64,000 nt of DNA from Lagopus muta (taxonomy: Eukaryota; Chordata; Aves; Galliformes; Phasianidae): NCBI RefSeq assembly GCF_023343835.1, contig NC_064447.1, forward strand, positions 2,170,001 to 2,234,000, given 5' to 3'. Below are positions 10,001-22,938 of this stretch, piece after piece. The translations under genes and the position numbers were made by a program. The number at the start of each line of letters is the position of its first letter. The first letter of the stretch is position 1. The notes under the pieces are model-generated. The model did not search any database and had not been told where the DNA came from. It saw nothing but the letters and a program-made list of their open reading frames with translations.

Positions 10001-11822
10001 AGAGCATCATGCAGAGAGGCAGCTCTTATTTACCCACTTCTAAGCTGAATGTAAGCATCGAGAAATGGAGTCAAGTGTTTGCTCAGCTCTGAAGTTGCTT
10101 AAGGAGACGCCTCTGTGATGAGTGCATGGAGATGTCAGACAGGGAGAAAGGGCTGTGCTAACAATTGTGGTGGACTGAGGTTTTTAGGGTATGTGGGGAC
10201 AGCTGACTTTGCCCTCAGCAAAATTACCGTGCCTTTTTGAAATGCCAGCTGGAGACATAAAGCCAGTCTGTATGCTGTGACTTTTAAATGAAGCAAGTGG
10301 CCTCTCTCGCAGCTTTAACCTGAAGGACATCCCCTCTGGGCTGGGCAGCGAGTCGAGGCTGGATCGCAGCAAAGGAGAAAGCCGCACGGAAAATATCCTC
10401 ATGGATTCCTCCTCCACCCTGATCAACAATGAGGGTAAGGTTTATGGGGTGGGCACAGTCCTGAGACTGTTCCTCAGGTCATCACTGGTGGCACAAGTCC
10501 CAGCCACAGGTGGCTCTGCTATGGGATAAAGGGATGAATGTATCCATGTATCCTGTAACGGGGGTTTGCTGATTCTTGGGCACATCCTTGGGGTGTGAAT
10601 CCCCCCGTGGCCAAGGGGAATGTGCTGATTTCTCTCTCCACAGACAACGAGGAGACAGAGGGCAGTGATGTCCCTGCAGACTACCTGCTGGGAGACGTGG
10701 AGGCGGATGAAGATGACCTGTATATGATGGACCACGAGAACCCACACGGTGAGTGAGAGCTGCTCCTCTGTCCTCTGTCCATCCAGCTGGATCTTCACCT
10801 GTCCTTCTGTCCTCATACCCCACGGCTTTCCTTGCAGCAGAAGAGCAGGAGTACAGCCTTCCCCAGGAAGCCTTCCCCCTGCGTCACGAAATTGTGGACA
10901 ACCCATCAGCCCTGGACCACTTGCAGGACAAGGCTGACTCCCCCCATGTCAGCGGCAACGAGGCCGAGACGGTGTCCCTGACACCCGTGGAGTCCTTCTC
11001 CCTCATCTCCATCTCCCACTCGCTCTATGAGAACCGCCTGCCCTCTGACTTCTTCAACCCCATTGTGCGTGACACACTGCTCTTCTACGCCGAGCAGGGG
11101 GATGTGCAGACAGCTGTGTCTGTGCTCATTGTGCTGGGAGACCGAATCCGCAAGGAGATCGATGAGCAGACCCAGGTACCCAAAGGAAGCCCCTCTGCAG
11201 CCCCTGGAGTGGGTGCCCTCTGCCTTTTCCTCACTGTTTTTAATCTGAGTCCTTTCCTGGAAGGCTCTTTCCAGCACTGCTGCAACAGCTTGCCGATGTG
11301 GGAACAAGCTGGGACTCTGCCTCTTGGTGCTGGGGTTGGGATGGTGTTGGGGAGCTGGCACTGAGCCGTGTGCATTCATCCCCAGGAGCACTGGTACACC
11401 TCCTACATCGACCTGCTGCAGCGCTTCCAGCTCTGGAACATCTCCAACGAGGTGATCAAGCTGAGCACTTGCCGTGCCATCAACTGCCTCAACCAAGCAT
11501 CCACCACCCTCCACATCAACTGCAGCAACTGCAAGCGGCCCATGAGCAACAGGGGGTGGATCTGTGACAGGTGAGGGCTCAGGAGCGAGGGGGACTGGGA
11601 GGATGGGGGGCCACGGCATCAGGCTCTTTACTCACCCCTTCTCTCTGGCACAGGTGTCGGCAGTGTGCCAGCATGTGCGCCGTGTGCCACCACGTGGTGA
11701 AGGGGCTCTTTGTCTGGTGCCAGGGCTGCAGCCACGGCGGCCATCTGCAGCACATCATGAAGTGGCTGGAGACCAGCTCACACTGCCCGGCGGGCTGCGG
11801 CCACCTCTGCGAGTACACCTGA
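7017..11822 (+). CDS. WDR24: WD repeat protein 24, GATOR2 subunit
   Basis: Coding exons are 7017-7497, 7766-7943, 8353-9028, 9279-9394, 10313-10434, 10644-10748, 10838-11175, 11386-11570 and 11654-11822 (2,370 nt, 789 aa; human 790). The ATG exon starts at 6825 with about 190 nt of leader. I chose the ATG giving [13 protein letters not shown], as in other vertebrates. An N-terminal WD40 beta-propeller covers about residues 30-370 (blades include [30 protein letters not shown] and [10 protein letters not shown]). An acidic linker ([19 protein letters not shown]) follows, then an alpha-helical region. The C-terminal zinc-binding RING-type region at about 710-789 has paired cysteines and histidines ([41 protein letters not shown]). 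Family knowledge: with MIOS, WDR59, SEH1L and SEC13 it forms GATOR2 at the lysosome, which relieves GATOR1 inhibition of mTORC1 when amino acids are present; the RING has been linked to ubiquitin ligase activity. The exon starting at 10838 has a NAGNAG acceptor. Confidence 0.97.
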
Positions 11823-11967
11823 GCCCAACAGCAGCGCGGGGGCAGAAGGACTGTGGGTGCTGGGGAGCAGGAAACGGTGCTGGGAGGCTTCTGCTGCAGC
11901 AATGCAGCCTTCAGCCCTCCCACCCCTCTCTTTGTATTTATTTCTGGAGGCAGCCATTTTGTACTGA

Positions 11968-11973
11968 ATTAAA
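11968..11973 (+). terminator. WDR24 poly(A) signal ATTAAA
   Basis: ATTAAA lies 146 nt after the WDR24 stop codon, the first such signal in a short 3' UTR. The JMJD8 start codon is only 188 bp further on. Confidence 0.75.
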
Positions 11974-12039
11974 CCCAAAGCTGAGCGCGGCTTCTTGTTG
12001 CTTTACGCCCTGCGGGGGCCACCTCCCACGGGCGCAGCT

Positions 12040-12087
12040 GTGGCCCCTTTAAGGCGTGGCCCCTTTAAGGCGTGGCCCCTTTAAGGC
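12040..12087 (+). promoter_or_regulatory. Three perfect copies of a 16-bp unit, JMJD8 promoter
   Basis: GTGGCCCCTTTAAGGC is repeated three times without a mismatch at 12040, 12056 and 12072. Each copy holds the palindrome CCTTTAAGG and begins with a GTGGCCCC box. The array ends 73 bp before the JMJD8 ATG, where the core promoter should be. Confidence 0.8.
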
Positions 12088-12126
12088 ATGTCCCTCGCCG
12101 GACGCTGTAGCGTGGTGCGGCGCGGC

Positions 12127-12147
12127 GCATGCCGGGAGCTGCAGTCC
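12127..12147 (+). promoter_or_regulatory. ZNF143-like promoter site of JMJD8
   Basis: GCATGCCGGGA, a two-base gap, then TGCAGTCC matches the well-known vertebrate promoter element recognised by ZNF143 (GCATGCTGGGA with TGTAGT on this strand) at most positions. It lies 14 bp before the start codon, so it falls in or just upstream of the leader. Confidence 0.55.
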
Positions 12148-12160
12148 CGGGGCCACTGCC

Positions 12161-13645
12161 ATGGCGGCAGCGTGGCGGGTGTTGGCGATACTGCTGCCCT
12201 TGGCCTGGGCCCGGGCCCGGCTCGCAGGCGATGCAGGCGGCTGGTAAGGGCGGCCGGTAAGCAGCTGCTGCTGCTGCTACCGGGGCTGGCACTGAGCGCG
12301 CTCCCGTTACAGGCAGACGGGCGATGTGCCGGAGGAGCAGCGGTGCACAGTGTTGAGAACCGACGGCTCCATGAGCCCCGCTCTCTTCCTGCAGCGGTAC
12401 GGGCGGCTCCGGCGTGGGAGGGGGGGAGATATAGCGGGGTGAGAGGGGCAGCCCCGCTGCCCTCGGGGGGGTCTCAGCTCTCGGTGCCCGCTGGGGACCC
12501 CGCCCGGTCGCGCTGCTCTCTGCCAGGTTCGCCTTCTCCCGGCCCGTCATCCTCCGCGGGGTCACCGACAACTCGGTGAGTGCTGGGAACGCTGGGTTGG
12601 GTGGCAGCGAGGTCAGCAGCGGCTGCGGGGTTGGTGACGATTTGGCCTGCAGGCTTTTCGGGCCCTCTGCACCCGCCAGAAGCTGCTTGCTGCCTTCGGG
12701 GAGCGCCTGGTGCGGCTCAGCACGGCCAACACGTACTCCTACCGCAAAGGTGAGGGCACAGAGGGGGCTGTCTGTCTCCATCCCGCTATCCCCGCAGCTC
12801 CCTGAGCTGTCCCTGTGCCTGCAGTGGATGTCCCCTTCCAGGAGTACGTGGAGCAGCTCCTGAAGCCGCAGGACCCAGAAGCACTGGGCAGTGGTGGGTA
12901 GCACAGCCCCTACACGCACCCACCTCCAACACCCGTCCCTCACTGCTCCTCACGGCTCCGTGCCCTCCCCCCCGCATTTCCCACAGACACCCTCTATTTC
13001 TTCGGGGACAACAACTTCACCGAGTGGGGATCCCTTTTCCAGCACTACGTGCCCCCACCTTTCCGCATCCCGGGCACCAGCGGAGCCTACAGCTTTGGGA
13101 TTGCAGGTGGGTGCCGGGCTGGGTGTGGGGTGTGGGCAGCTCAGGGTTGGCACAGCACACGTTTCACCCCTTAGGCTCAGGCTCTGGCGTTCCCTTCCAC
13201 TGGCACGGCCCCGGTTACGCCGAGGTTATCTTTGGCAGGAAGGTGAGCACTTCCCATAGGGAAAATTGGGGTGCGTTGAGGGATCACTGAGGGCTGAGCC
13301 TCCTTGCCGCCTTCCTTCCAGCGCTGGTTCCTCTACCCACCTGATAAAACACCCCACTTCCACCCCAATGAGACCACGCTGGCCTGGCTCCAGCACACCT
13401 ACCCCACGCTGCCACCAGAAGAACGCCCACTGGAGTGCACCATCCGGCCCGGGGAGGTGAGTCGTGCAGCGGCTCCGTGCCCTCTTCACCCTGCTGTGAA
13501 GCACAGGAGGGCACAGGGCTGCCTTCCCAGTCCCAAAAGGCATTCTTGCTGTGCTTTCCTGCAGGTGCTGTATTTCCCCGACCGCTGGTGGCATGCCACG
13601 CTCAACCTGGACACCAGCGTCTTCATCTCCACCTTCCTGGGGTAG
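12161..13645 (+). CDS. JMJD8: JmjC domain-containing protein 8 (ER lumen)
   Basis: Exons are 12161-12243, 12313-12396, 12527-12575, 12653-12749, 12825-12893, 12987-13106, 13175-13242, 13322-13456 and 13565-13645 (786 nt, 261 aa; human 264). The N-terminus MAAAWRVLAILLPLAWARA is a signal peptide, cleaved near residue 20. The JmjC fold runs to the end and contains FFGDNNFTEWGSLF, the PFHWHGPGYAEV strand (His176/His178) and the distal WWHATLNL (His245). The protein ends FISTFLG as in mammals, without an obvious KDEL-type signal. Family knowledge: JMJD8 is a JmjC-only protein of the ER lumen, tied to TNF/NF-kB signalling and endothelial metabolism; no hydroxylase or demethylase activity is firmly shown. 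The usual HxD/E iron motif is not clear, since HWHG stands in its place. It is convergent with STUB1. Confidence 0.97.
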
Positions 13646-13821
13646 AGCCAGGTGCCCACATCCCACTGTGCCTGAGGACTGCCACCAGCATCCCTGTATC
13701 ATCCCAGAGCATCCTGTGGGCTTGGGACCAAGGCAGTGCCAACAGGCCACCCCTCAAACCCTGGTTTTCGGACCAAGCACCAGAACTGTGGTTTTTAACT
13801 GGATTTCTCATACCCACTTGG

Positions 13822-13827
13822 ATTAAA
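13822..13827 (+). terminator. JMJD8 poly(A) signal ATTAAA
   Basis: ATTAAA lies 176 nt after the JMJD8 stop codon. Cleavage is expected near 13840-13850. The opposing STUB1 signal is about 450 bp away, so the two transcripts need not overlap. Confidence 0.75.
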
Positions 13828-13849
13828 CTTGACACACTGATGTAGTGCT

Positions 13850-14255
13850 GCAGGTGTTGCACCATCCCTGTTGCCTACAGCTGGGATGAACCTCAGCCCA
13901 CCCCAGGAGGGTGGGTCAGGGGTGGGGGCTGCTGCTGCCCTTTGCTGTATACTGGAGCAGCTTTTGCTGGATGCAGGGGTGGCCTTGATGCCAGCACTGA
14001 TCCCAAGGCAGCAAAAGGAGGATGGGAGCGAACAGTCCCAGCCACAAGTCAGTGGGCTGCTATGCATCTCTGCACCCCACTCACACACTTTCCAGTCTCA
14101 TCTCTGGCATGCCAAAGGACTGGTTCAGGTTTACCCAGGCACAAAAAAGCTCAAATGCATCAGCACAAGCCCCCAGGACATGCCTGGGACAGCTGCCCCT
14201 CCAACTGGGTAGTGCACTGCTATCCCCAGCCCACTGCAGAGAGTTTCCTGAAGCA
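13850..14255. other. Convergent intergenic spacer JMJD8/STUB1
   Basis: About 400 bp lie between the predicted ends of the two convergent transcripts. I see no gene, repeat or conserved motif in it. Confidence 0.5.
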
Positions 14256-14272
14256 CTCGAGCTCTTTTCACA

Positions 14273-14278
14273 TTTATT
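14273..14278 (-). terminator. STUB1 poly(A) signal AATAAA
   Basis: TTTATT on the plus strand gives AATAAA for the leftward gene, 820 nt past the STUB1 stop. The next nucleotides downstream (plus 14200-14260) are moderately G/U-rich on the minus strand. No nearer signal was found. Confidence 0.65.
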
Positions 14279-15097
14279 GCTGAATGTTTTTTGTTTCGTT
14301 TTGTTTTAATGACATTGGCAAACTGTCCAGAAAGCACTCAAAAGCCAGGCAGGCTGCAGGCCGACCACCCAGCAACGCCGATGCCATCCCACACTGCAGC
14401 CTCAGTCCAATGCAGGGTTGGTGGTTTTCTGTTCTGTTGTTTTTTTCTTCTCAAAAGGGATTTCATTAGAAGGAAAATGAATCTGGTCCCAGGAACCCCA
14501 GCCCCAGGGCTGGCAGGGGAGGGTATACACAGGCAGCCACCCCTTCCAGCCAGGGACAGTAGTTTCCCAGAAGCCCCAGAGCAAGGCAGGAGACAGGCAG
14601 AGAAAACATCTCCCACCCCAGCACATGGCTATTTACAGGAACCAGTGAGACATGACTCTGTCCCCACAGGTGATGGAATGGGAAGAAAACCTATGTACAT
14701 AGGGAGGGGATGCGGCCAGAGCAGTGCAGGGAGCACCAGCACTCGCCCCAGGCAGCTCCACGGGGCGTGACCATTGGAGATTGTCAGCATGGAGGGGTCC
14801 TGTCTCTTCCCTCAGAACTATGATAACACTGTTGGGCCCTTCCTGGTCCCCTCCCACCGCAGCAGCCAGGGCTCCCCCAGCACCACGATCCCACCCAGCT
14901 GCTACGGTTCTGCAGGAAGGGGAGAAGGCGATGGACCCTCACTCAGCACTGCCGACGGGTCTCTGGGCACCCAGAGCAGAGGGGGACAGACAGACAGGGA
15001 GTAAGGCATGGTGCCAGCCCAGCACGAGCAGCCTGCAGCTGGGGAGAGCCCACGGGGGGTGGGGGGGAAGGGGAGCAGCAGCATCACCCCTCGGCCA

Positions 15098-17843
<2,746 letters not shown>

Positions 17844-18095
17844 GGCCCGGCCCGACCCGGCCTTTCGGGGCCGGCGGCTCCACTGCCTCCGGCCGCGCAC
17901 TGCGACAGCGCCGCCCCGCCCCTCCACTTCCGGGGCGTGGCGTCAACAGGGGGGCGTGGCCTTGGTGGACTTTTTGTGGGCGTGGTTAGTGCAGAGGGCG
18001 TTGATTGTTTGCGGGCGTGGCCTGCGAAGGGCGTTGTTCCTCTTAGTGGGCGTGGTCTGCGCGTTGTGGGCGGGGAAAGGGGCGGGGCTTGGTCT
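17844..18095 (-). promoter_or_regulatory. STUB1 promoter with GGGCGTGG-type array
   Basis: An ETS site (ACTTCCGG at 17926-17933, CCGGAAGT on the coding strand) sits about 85 bp upstream of the ATG. From 17932 to 18090 there are about seven GGGCGTGG or GTGGGCGTGG boxes at irregular 20-30 bp spacing, plus two GGGCGGGG boxes. No TATA box is seen. Confidence 0.65.
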
Positions 18096-18188
18096 GGGTC
18101 CCCGCCGGCGCGCTGCCCCCCTCTCGCCCCCGTTTTCCGCCCCAGTAACCCATCCCCGGGTTCCCTCTTTCTCGCATGAGCGCTGCCC

Positions 18189-18231
18189 TAATTAACTCAG
18201 CGGGCAATCCTTAATTAACCCCAAATTAATA
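18189..18231. promoter_or_regulatory. Cluster of TAATTA homeodomain-type cores
   Basis: TAATTAA (18189), TTAATTAA (18211) and AATTAATA (18224) occur within 43 bp of otherwise GC-rich sequence between the RHBDL1 3' end and the STUB1 promoter. TAATTA is the core bound by many homeodomain proteins. Function is unknown. Confidence 0.35.
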
Positions 18232-18278
18232 ACCCTCACCCACAAAGCACCCCCCAGGGAGGGGCCGTGTGCAAAATA

Positions 18279-18284
18279 TTTATT
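18279..18284 (-). terminator. RHBDL1 poly(A) signal AATAAA
   Basis: TTTATT on plus, within ATATTTATTTC, about 480 nt past the RHBDL1 stop. It is the only AATAAA on the minus strand in the GC-rich 3' UTR, and lies about 435 bp from the STUB1 start codon. Confidence 0.7.
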
Positions 18285-18761
18285 TCTACTCCAAAAAAAG
18301 GGAGGGGTGGGCGGGCAGTTCCCCCACCCCCACCCCATAACAGCTTTTTAGGGGGCACCGACAGCAGCGCGGGGCCGGGGGGGGGCGCTGGGGGGTTTCT
18401 CTTCCCCCTCCCATCCCCACCCCCCCCTCTGCGGACGGTTCTTTTGGCATAGAAAAATAAATGGCTCCGCGTTGGGCCCCGTTATTCCCGGGATGGGGGG
18501 GGAGGAGAGGGGACACAGATTTTCGGGGAGCCCGGGAAGGGGCTGCGGGGGCCATTCCCAGGGTGGGGCTCTGTGCTGACGGGGCTGAAGCATCCTTCAC
18601 AAGGCGGGGGGGGGGCACGGAGGGGCCCAGCGCGGTCGCTAGCACCGAGGGGGCAACGCGTCCCCATGTGCCGCGCGGGGACCCCCCCCCCTCCGCCGGG
18701 CCTTTGGCCATCGCTAGAAAAAGGGCATCTATAGGGACGACAAAGGGGGCGGGGGGTGTCC

Positions 18762-21700
18762 TTAGGGCGGGGGGGGGATTTGTGCCCCCAGGAGGTCGTA
18801 GGCGAAGATGTTCCAGAAGACGGCGAAAAGCAGGAAGGTGCCGTAAGAGAGCAGCACCACCCACCAGCCGCACTGGTCCCGCAGGCTCTCCTCGTAGCTG
18901 CGCAGGATGGTCAGCCCCATGCTGATGCCCACGATGGCCCCCGCCAGGTGTGCCATGAAGCTGGGCTGCGGACCCGAGGCTGGCAGCGGCGGCGAGAAGC
19001 GGAGCCACACGGCTCGTCCCACCTCCGAGCTCACTGCGGGACAGCGGCCGTGGCATCGGAATCCTCACCCGAGCTGCTGACCCCAACCCCGTCCCCGCTG
19101 TCCCCGTACTCACTGCACACCAGCGCCAGCACCATGCGCAGCAGTTTGTAGGGGCAACGCATCCCGGCCCAGTTCTGAGGGCGGACGGATGGGTGGGTGG
19201 GCATGGGGCACCGCGCGGAGCTGAGCCCCGTCCCCACGGTGTGCCCCGGCCCTGCCTGCCAGCCGCGCTAACCCAAGGTGCCGCCCTCCAGTGGCACAAC
19301 CCCTTGATGCCCAAACCGTGTTCTCGCCCCGATGGTCTTAACCCCGTGATGCCTATGCCATGAAGACCACCCTACAGACTCACCCCAGGTGCCCACCCCA
19401 TGGTATTCACTCCACAATCTCATCCCATGATGCCCAAACCCATGGTGAGCACCCTACCATCTCGCACCGTGATGCCCACACTGCGATGTAACAGCACAGC
19501 CTCACACCACGGTGCCCAGTCCATGATGCCCACCCTACAGTTTCATCCCATGGAACCAACCAACCATATCACATCAACCCCACGGTGCTGTCCCACAGAT
19601 TCACCCCACGACACCCACCCCATGATCTCACACCACGATGCCTACTCCATGCTGCCCACCCCATGCTATCCACCCTGCACTCTCACTCCACGGTGCCCAC
19701 CCAGTGACACCCACCTCACTATGCCCACCCCACGATCTTACTCCAGGATGCACAACTCACAAAACCCATCCCACGACCTCACCCCACGACACCCACCCCC
19801 TGCTGCCCACCCGGGGATGCTCTCCTCACGATGCCCACCCCCAAACCTCACCCCTTGCTGCCCACCCCCCGAGGTGCCCCCGCTGCTGACCATGACGACG
19901 TTGGCGAGATGCGCCGAGCAGAGTGCATACACCCCACCTGAGCCTCCGACCAGAGGTGCCCGCATGTCCGTGATGGAGACGGTGAGGGACCCTGCCACAC
20001 GTTCCCCATTAATCAGGGACGGAGGGACAGCAGGGAGACGGGGATGGGGACAGGCATGTGCCCACCTGCAAGGACACCGGCCAGGTAGAGGAAGCTGATG
20101 CGCAGGATGCCGTGCACCATCTCCAGGGGCACCCCAATCATCAGCTGCAGGAGGGCATTGAACCCTAGCTGCTCCAGCCTGCAGGGGACACCATGGGACA
20201 CCGTAAGGTGACATGTGGAATGGGCCGGGCTGTAGGAATCCTGCTGAGAGCAGGGACTCACCCCACGTGCATGAACATGTAGGTGAGGAAGCGCCAGGCG
20301 CGGGCGCGGTGCCCGGGGTGGTAGACCAGGGGGCTCTTCATATACTCGGGGTGATAGGTTTGCAGCACCCACTTGTTTAGCCGGGCCCCATAGCACAGGA
20401 ACACGATGATCTGTGGGAAAGCACAGGACCTTTGCACCCCAGCACTGCAGAGACACTCCCGTCCTGCAGGGGGACACCACCACTGGGGACGGGTGGTGGT
20501 GCACTTGGCAGGGCATTGGCGCATCGCAGCCAGGGTCACCCTGGGGATGAATCCCCGGTGGGGATGGGATTTTTTACACATAGGGTCGGCTGTCCCTTCC
20601 ACCACAGGTCTGAGACCCCACAGGTATCGCAGCATCACATTTGGTATCACCCAACCCACTCCAGGTCTAAGACCCCACAGGCACCACACAGCGGCCGGGT
20701 TCAGGCACCTGGGTGAGGGTGACAGCTGCCATGAAGACAGGTGGGGGGCACGTGCGGTGCTGGTAGAAGTACCAGCGCCGGTCCATCTCACAGGGCAGGA
20801 TCTCATAGGCCACGTAGCGAACGAAACGCTTGTAGAAGCCCAGCCCAGTCTCATCGAGGAGCCCATCCCGGGGCAGGGCTCGCTGCCCATTGGCGATGGC
20901 ACGTTTGAAGCTGCTTGAGCGCTTGCTGCTGATCTGTGGAGAGAGCCTGTGGCCACCATCGCCACAACCAGCTGCGGGCACCCGGTCCTGGCTTGCACTG
21001 GAGGGTGCCCACCCCACCCCATCCCATCCCATCCCATCCCATCCCATCCCATCCCATCCCATCCCATCCCATCCCATCCCATCCCGTCCCGTCCCGTCCC
21101 GTCCCGTCCCATCCCATCCCATCCCATCCCATCCTGTCCCATCCCATTCCACCCCACACAGGGTGGCACCCACCCGCTCCCGTCACTGTGTCACCCCTGC
21201 ACTGACCAGGTCTACCAGCTCCTGATAGCAGACCTGCCCTTCATCATTGCCCTGTGCCAGAGCCACCAGCATGTCCAGCTTGGCAGGATCCAAAGGCAGC
21301 TCATGGCTGTGCACGAGGCTGGCAAACGTCTCCACGCCGATGAAACCGGTGTTCTCAGGGTCAAGCTGCAGGGAGAACAGCATGGGCATGGCCAGGCTGC
21401 ATCCTGGCACAGGAACCTGCATCCCAGGATGGAAACCTGCATCCCTAAGCAGCTGGGAGACCCGGATCGCTGCCACCCCATGCCTCTTGTCCCTCCCTTC
21501 CCTCCCCCATGCTCTGTGCTGTGCAAATCACATAGCTGTGCCATCCCCACGGAGAGCCACGCAGCCACCACTCTCCCACTCAGTTTTTCCCCACTGCCAG
21601 CAGCCTGCCAGCCAGGAAGCCATGAAGCCAAACACACGCGCGGTGCTGGCACAGTCTCCTCCTCCTCCTCCTCCTTCTTCTCCTCCCTCACAGCTCCCAT

Positions 21701-22938
21701 GCACCTGCATTTCCCGGCTCCACAGCACCTGTGCTGGAGCACCCCACACCGCACGGCACCCCTTGTCCAATGGATACCCCATGCGACTGGGCACCCCGTG
21801 ACCAACAGGTGACCCACACCATTGAGCACCCCACACTTCTGGGTGCCCCATCCCCACTGAGTGCAGAGTGGGAGCTGGGTTGGGTATAGGATTGGGTGTA
21901 AGATTGGGTACAGGATTGGGGTGCAGAGTTGGGTTGGAAGCATGGGTGAAGATTTGGGTGCAGGATTGGGTACAGGGTGGAGTGTAGAGTTGGGGTGCAG
22001 TGTTGGGTGAAGGGTTGAGTGTAGGGTTGTGTGGAGGTTTGGGTGTAGGGTTAGGTGCAGGGTTGAGTGTAGAGTTGGGGTGCAGTGTTGGGTATAGGAC
22101 TGGGTGTAGGTTTGAGGTGAAGGCGTACAGTTAGGATGTAGGGTTGGTGTAGGGTCGGGGTGCACGTTTGGATGCAGGATGTGCACAGCATCACAACAGC
22201 CACCAACGCACAGACAGGGAGCACCAGGTACCCCTTGTCCCCCCACCACACACATGCCACGTGCTGTGCCACACCAGGACCCAGCACACATCTCATACAC
22301 CGAGCACCGGGAGCCACTGATGGTTTGGAGGCATCTCCCTGCACACAACGCCGGGGGGGGCCCAACGAGGAGCCGCTCCGTGCCGAAGGGCTGCGGGGCA
22401 CCGGCGTGACCCCGGCACCGCAGTGCCCAGCGGGGAGTGGGGGACTCGCCCAAGGTCACGGAGGCAGCCGGGGGGCGAGAGGGGCACCGCGAACCCCACA
22501 ATGAATCCCCTCCCAGCCCGCGGCGATGCTGCCGGCTCTGCTCGGGTTGGGTCGGGACGCACCTCCAGGAGGTGCCGGGAGGTGCCGGGCTGCGGGGCCG
22601 GGGAGCACCGAGCGGTACCGCGGCGGGGCCGGATCCTGCCCTGCGCTACGCAGCAACGCCGCTCCCGCAATCAGGTCACGGGGCTCCGAGCCCGCAGCGG
22701 GGCTGTCGGTTCTGGGGGGGGTCCTTCCAACGTCCCCGGCGCTCAGCACCCCGCCGTCCTTCAGGGATCCCGAGGGAGGCCACAAGTGAGCTGAGCCGCG
22801 CGGCCTCAGCGGCACCACGCGCGCGCGGTTTGGGGGCACGGGGCACGAAGCTCCCCCCTTTTCGGAGCTCTCCCTCCCCCCCCCCCCCCGGGCTCTCACC
22901 TGCTCCTGGATGAGCTGCAGCAGGGAGCTCCTGTCCAT
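18762..22938 (-). CDS. RHBDL1: Rhomboid-like intramembrane serine protease 1
   Basis: Minus-strand exons in order are 22938-22900, 21365-21207, 20933-20709, 20410-20262, 20178-20066, 19991-19891, 19174-19114 and 19033-18762 (1,119 nt, 372 aa). The start [13 protein letters not shown] matches the short vertebrate RHBDL1 form; the longer human N-terminus was not found. An EF-hand-like segment ([13 protein letters not shown], about 15-27) precedes a cytosolic stretch. The rhomboid core of about seven membrane segments begins near residue 120. Catalytic Ser246 lies in [10 protein letters not shown] and His311 in SFMAHLAG; the L1-loop tryptophan-arginine (ARAWRFLTY) is present, and the tail is [10 protein letters not shown]. 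Family knowledge: rhomboids cut type I membrane proteins inside the bilayer in the secretory pathway; physiological RHBDL1 substrates are poorly known. Two donors are weak (GTCAGT after 21207, GTCAGC after 19891). The introns carry three different tandem arrays. Confidence 0.96.
19330..19885. repeat. Degenerate minisatellite, RHBDL1 intron
   Basis: Loose repeats of words such as CACCCCATGATGCCCACCCC, about 20-30 bp, fill the intron 19175-19890 up to the exon edge. Divergence is high. No other feature was seen in it. Confidence 0.65.
21021..21150. repeat. (ATCCC)n pentanucleotide microsatellite, RHBDL1 intron
   Basis: Thirteen ATCCC units (21021-21085), five GTCCC (21086-21110), four ATCCC (21111-21130), then one each of ATCCT, GTCCC, ATCCC and ATTCC. 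The RHBDL1 transcript carries the complement, GGGAU and GGGAC runs. Purity suggests a recent and length-variable tract. Confidence 0.95.
21868..22175. repeat. G-rich minisatellite, RHBDL1 intron 1
   Basis: About fifteen diverged units of roughly 20 bp with the pattern GGGTGTAGGGTTGGGTGCAG; GGGTTGGG and AGGGTTAGG words resemble telomere-variant repeats. The G-rich strand is plus, antisense to RHBDL1. Confidence 0.8.

Noticed and set aside
12040-12087. CCTTTAAGG as SRF CArG boxes
   Set aside because: A CArG box needs six A/T bases between CC and GG; these copies have five.
18446-18456. AATAAA on the plus strand in the RHBDL1 3' UTR
   Set aside because: No rightward gene ends here; the signal lies inside the leftward RHBDL1 3' UTR.
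18286-19314. 342-codon open frame over the RHBDL1 3' UTR
   Set aside because: It runs in another frame of the same strand, covering the 3' UTR, last exon and introns of RHBDL1. The true frame is fixed by splice phase and by the IPPPP-stop ending.
20667-21186. Met-Gly-Trp-Asp repeat open frames
   Set aside because: These are translations of the (GGGAT)n microsatellite, an intron of RHBDL1.
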